DNA of 64,000 bases from Saprospiraceae bacterium. GTDB taxonomy: Bacteria > Bacteroidota > Bacteroidia > Chitinophagales > Saprospiraceae. The stretch is from contig JADJLG010000001.1 of NCBI GenBank assembly GCA_016710235.1, forward strand, positions 1,229,501-1,293,500, read 5' to 3'. Positions 61,796-64,000 of the stretch are shown piece by piece. Each line of letters begins with the position of its first letter. Positions within the stretch are counted from its first letter, which is position 1. Position numbers and translations under genes: made by a program. The notes beneath the pieces were generated by a model. That model ran no database searches, was not told where the DNA came from, and saw only the letters and a list, made by a program, of their open reading frames with translations.

Positions 61796-62692
61796 TCACA
61801 GCAAGGCTGCTCCAATGACTCCTGCGCTGTCTCCCAATTTGGGCTTAAGAAAAAGTGTTTCAAGAGATTTGTTGAACAAGTGTTTTTTGACTTCATCTTT
61901 TCCCTCATTGTAGAGTACGTCTAAATTGCCCAATCCACCACCCAATACAATTGCATCGGGGTCGATAAGATTGATCACTATGGCAACTGCTTTTCCAAAA
62001 TATTTTACCAATCGCTGTACAGTTTGTGTCGCCTCAGGTTCGCCCAACAGATACCGACTATAAATTTCTGCCATGGGAATAGTTTGGCCTGTCAGATTCT
62101 TGTAATGTGATTGGCAGGCAGGTCCTGAGATGAATGTCTCAACGCAACCGTTATGGCCACAATAACACATGGGACCTTCTTCAGCTAAACGGTTATGACC
62201 CCATTCACCGGCAATTCCATGACGTCCATTGATGACTTTTCCATTGACTACGACTCCACTTCCAACACCGGTTCCCATGATGACCCCAAAGACTACCTCA
62301 GGATTTTGCAAATAATCCGGTACGATTCCAAGACTGGCTTCTGCCATCGCAAAGCAGTTTGCATCATTGGCCATGGTAATGCGGCAATCCAGAAGTTCCT
62401 GCAGATCGCCCACCATAGGTTTTCCAACTATACACTGCGTGTTACTGTTTTTGATGACTTTGGACACACTATCTATAGTGCCTGGTGTTCCTACACCGAT
62501 GTGGCTTGTCTGGAGTCCGCTTTTTTCTCGCAGAAGTGTGACGAGTTTTTTGAACTGTCCGAGAACGTGATCATATCCAAACTCTTGTTCAGTGTCGACC
62601 CTTATACGCTGTAAGATCTCCAGTTTGGGCTCCTTTCGGATGATCACGCCTTCAATCTTGGTGCCTCCCATATCAATTCCCCAATGGTACAT
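61796..62692 (-). CDS. ROK family sugar kinase
   Basis: A 298-residue cytoplasmic sugar kinase. The ATP-binding start is YHWGIDMGGTKIEGVII; a second phosphate motif is FGVIMGTGVGSGVVVNG. The ROK zinc motif is intact: GHNRLAEEGPMCYCGHNGCVE. Family members phosphorylate glucose, fructose, N-acetylmannosamine or similar sugars; sugar-binding residues (H/E pair in GEWGHN) are present, but the exact substrate cannot be read. The length is typical. It stands alone on the minus strand. Glucose or GlcNAc would fit the GH20 enzyme encoded in the same window, but that is speculation. Confidence 0.92.
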   Translation of the reverse strand: MYHWGIDMGGTKIEGVIIRKEPKLEILQRIRVDTEQEFGYDHVLGQFKKLVTLLREKSGLQTSHIGVGTPGTIDSVSKVIKNSNTQCIVGKPMVGDLQELLDCRITMANDANCFAMAEASLGIVPDYLQNPEVVFGVIMGTGVGSGVVVNGKVINGRHGIAGEWGHNRLAEEGPMCYCGHNGCVETFISGPACQSHYKNLTGQTIPMAEIYSRYLLGEPEATQTVQRLVKYFGKAVAIVINLIDPDAIVLGGGLGNLDVLYNEGKDEVKKHLFNKSLETLFLKPKLGDSAGVIGAALL

Positions 62693-62818
62693 ATTCTTTG
62701 ATTTTAATCTCTACCGGCAAAGATCATGACAAGGAAACTTATTTTGCGATAAAAACCAGATCATTTTGTATTGTGTGATGTTATTATCAGGTCGAAACTT
62801 TCTGGGGAGGGAGATTTA

Positions 62819-62935
62819 ATGACGGATATTGAACTTTATCGTCCGAAGCAAACAAACGAAGATGTATTGGAAGAGATCATTTCAATGTGTTGCCGCCTTC
62901 AATTCCTCCGTTTCTCCATTGCGAGACATTCTTGA
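62819..62935 (+). CDS. Possible 38-residue peptide upstream of the thioredoxin gene
   Basis: ATG 62819 to TGA 62935 encodes a short peptide (MTDIELYRPKQTNEDVLEE and a Cys-Cys segment). It is preceded by GGGGAGGGA. The size and lack of homologues that I recall make it doubtful; it may be a leader peptide or the start of a broken gene. Confidence 0.2.
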   Translation: MTDIELYRPKQTNEDVLEEIISMCCRLQFLRFSIARHS

Positions 62936-62956
62936 TGAAAATTGAATATTCAGTCT

Positions 62957-63481
62957 GTGAAAAAAAACTTGTATATTATTCTGGCTTTGATTTTCCTGGC
63001 GGTATTGGTGAGGTATTTTTATTTCAAGCCAATGCTTGTTCTGGGCCAGCCCTGCCCTCAGTTTAGTGCTATGACAACTACCGGAAAATCGATTGATCTC
63101 AGTACATACCGAGGGAAGTATCTGCTTCTTGATTTTTGGGGTAGTTGGTGTGCCCCTTGCAGACATGAAAATCCTGCACTTGTGATGATGTACGAGCGCT
63201 ATAAAGGAAAAGCATACAAGAATGCCACTGACATAGAATTCGTTTCCATCGCTCTGGAGCGCGATAGTTTCCAGGCTGTTGAGGCGATTCGTAAAGATGG
63301 ACTGATCTGGCCGGACCAAATCATACAGGACCAATCGTTGTCTGCTCCTCTGGCCAAACTCTTTAATATCCGCCAGATCCCAACAAAATATCTGATTAGA
63401 CCCGACGGGTTGATCGTACTCTCTGACCCCTCTATTGAAGACTTGGATGATTATTTGGCATTTCAGACGATCAAAAACTGA
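62957..63481 (+). CDS. TlpA-like membrane-anchored thioredoxin
   Basis: A 174-residue protein (from GTG 62957; TTG 62942 would add five residues). A single N-terminal membrane helix (about 3-22) anchors a periplasmic thioredoxin-fold domain. The active site is WGSWCAPCRHENP (C65, C68), and the cis-proline loop is FNIRQIPTKYLI. This is the AhpC/TSA-TlpA type that reduces disulfides or supports cytochrome c maturation. No -33/-7 pair is obvious before it. grpE follows 64 bp downstream in the same direction. Confidence 0.88.
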   Translation: MKKNLYIILALIFLAVLVRYFYFKPMLVLGQPCPQFSAMTTTGKSIDLSTYRGKYLLLDFWGSWCAPCRHENPALVMMYERYKGKAYKNATDIEFVSIALERDSFQAVEAIRKDGLIWPDQIIQDQSLSAPLAKLFNIRQIPTKYLIRPDGLIVLSDPSIEDLDDYLAFQTIKN

Positions 63482-63545
63482 CAAAATGGCCTGAAATTCA
63501 CTGTGGCAAGACTATTGATGTGTTCTGAGGATTAAATCACTGAAG

Positions 63546-64000
63546 ATGATGAATGAAGAAAAAGATAAAATAGAAAACGAAATCCTCGAGAATACAGAAG
63601 ATCAGACTTTGGGGTCAGAAGAGGCGGACGCCAATTCCATGGGGACTAAAGATCAAAATTTAGCCTTGCAGTTGGCAGATCAGAAGGACAAGTACCTACG
63701 CCTTTTTGCTGAATTTGACAATTTTAGGAAGAGGAGCTACAAAGAGAAAAATGACTATATCAAAAATGCCTCTCAGGACCTTGTGGCTGACTTACTGGTC
63801 ATATTAGATGACTTTGAACGCGCCCAAAAACTTGCCGAGGATCAAAAGAACACTGAGATTTTTCCGGAAGGTATGAGATTAATTTATCACAAACTTTTGC
63901 TCTTGCTCAAGCAAAGAGGATTAGAAGCTATGGATAGCACAAACGTAGTATTTGATCCTTCGCTTCACGAGGCTGTAACGGAATTCCCTGCTCCGTCTGA
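63546..64000 (+). CDS. grpE: GrpE nucleotide-exchange factor (5' part)
   Basis: The first 151 residues of GrpE, which releases ADP from DnaK; the C-terminus lies beyond the window. An acidic N-terminal tail (about 1-40) is followed by the long dimerisation helix with DQKDKYLRLFAEFDNFRKRS and the head domain (LVADLLVILDDFERA, then FDPSLHEAVTEFP). The start is ATG 63546, with a second Met just after it. dnaJ or dnaK may follow outside the window. Confidence 0.95.
   Translation, partial: MMNEEKDKIENEILENTEDQTLGSEEADANSMGTKDQNLALQLADQKDKYLRLFAEFDNFRKRSYKEKNDYIKNASQDLVADLLVILDDFERAQKLAEDQKNTEIFPEGMRLIYHKLLLLLKQRGLEAMDSTNVVFDPSLHEAVTEFPAPS

Overview
The window is chromosomal DNA from a member of the Bacteroidota, most likely a Saprospiria- or Chitinophagia-like bacterium; this is an inference. 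The evidence is promoters of the Bacteroidota type (-7 box TAnnTTTGY), several secreted proteins with C-terminal type IX secretion (T9SS) sorting domains, lipoproteins, sensor kinases with large propeller-like periplasmic domains, very large RHS proteins, and typical housekeeping blocks (rpsF-rpsR-rplI, a DUF4271-hemD pair, purQ, grpE). The middle of the window (about 20-61 kb) looks more AT-rich and has longer gaps and more decayed genes than the two ends.

Layout. 1-2.9 kb: a partial reading frame, a small outer-membrane-type protein and a short MscS channel. 2.97-7.33 kb (minus strand): a tight five-gene run of histidine kinase, OmpR-type regulator, DUF4271 membrane protein, uroporphyrinogen-III synthase and a CoA-pyrophosphatase-type Nudix enzyme. 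7.4-8.7 kb: MarR regulator and YceI protein behind a palindromic operator. 8.7-15.1 kb (minus): TPR protein, zinc-ribbon/Nif3 pair, a T9SS cargo with a CxxCH motif, the ribosomal operon S6-S18-L9, and a polyprenyl diphosphate synthase. 15.2-20.1 kb: DUF6427 membrane protein, purQ, GH20 hexosaminidase, TPR membrane protein. 20.1-30.4 kb: accessory region with an unknown 531-residue protein, a methyltransferase, a LytS/LytTR two-component pair, a YciI-domain protein, a decayed LRR-TIR gene and a T9SS cargo. 30.9-41 kb: a NarL-type two-component pair with a propeller sensor, followed on the opposite strand by T9SS cargo, a collagen-like protein, an SGNH-like hydrolase and a glycosidase-like protein. 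41.1-61.5 kb: a giant surface-protein module. 61.8-64 kb: ROK kinase, TlpA-like thioredoxin and the start of grpE.

The most notable result is a likely regulon. The perfect half-sites TCACAT and ATGTGA, separated by four bases, occur at three places, all in upstream regions: before the NarL-type regulator gene, between the divergent sensor kinase and T9SS/collagen genes, and before the 20-kb giant-protein module. At the last two, the operator centre lies the same distance (41.5 bp) upstream of a TAnnTTTGY promoter on the plus strand. I infer that the two-component system autoregulates itself and switches on both the collagen/hydrolase operon and the RHS module.

The module itself (41.1-61 kb) has a small secreted protein, two RHS proteins of 2144 and 2371 residues only 16 bp apart, a broken small secreted gene just after the RHS C-terminal tip, three lipoproteins and an 814-residue protein ending in what looks like an outer-membrane beta-barrel. 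The first and last genes share the same N-terminal domain, which suggests that they work together. Its function is unknown; a TcB/TcC-like two-piece RHS shell with its own outer-membrane partner is a testable hypothesis.
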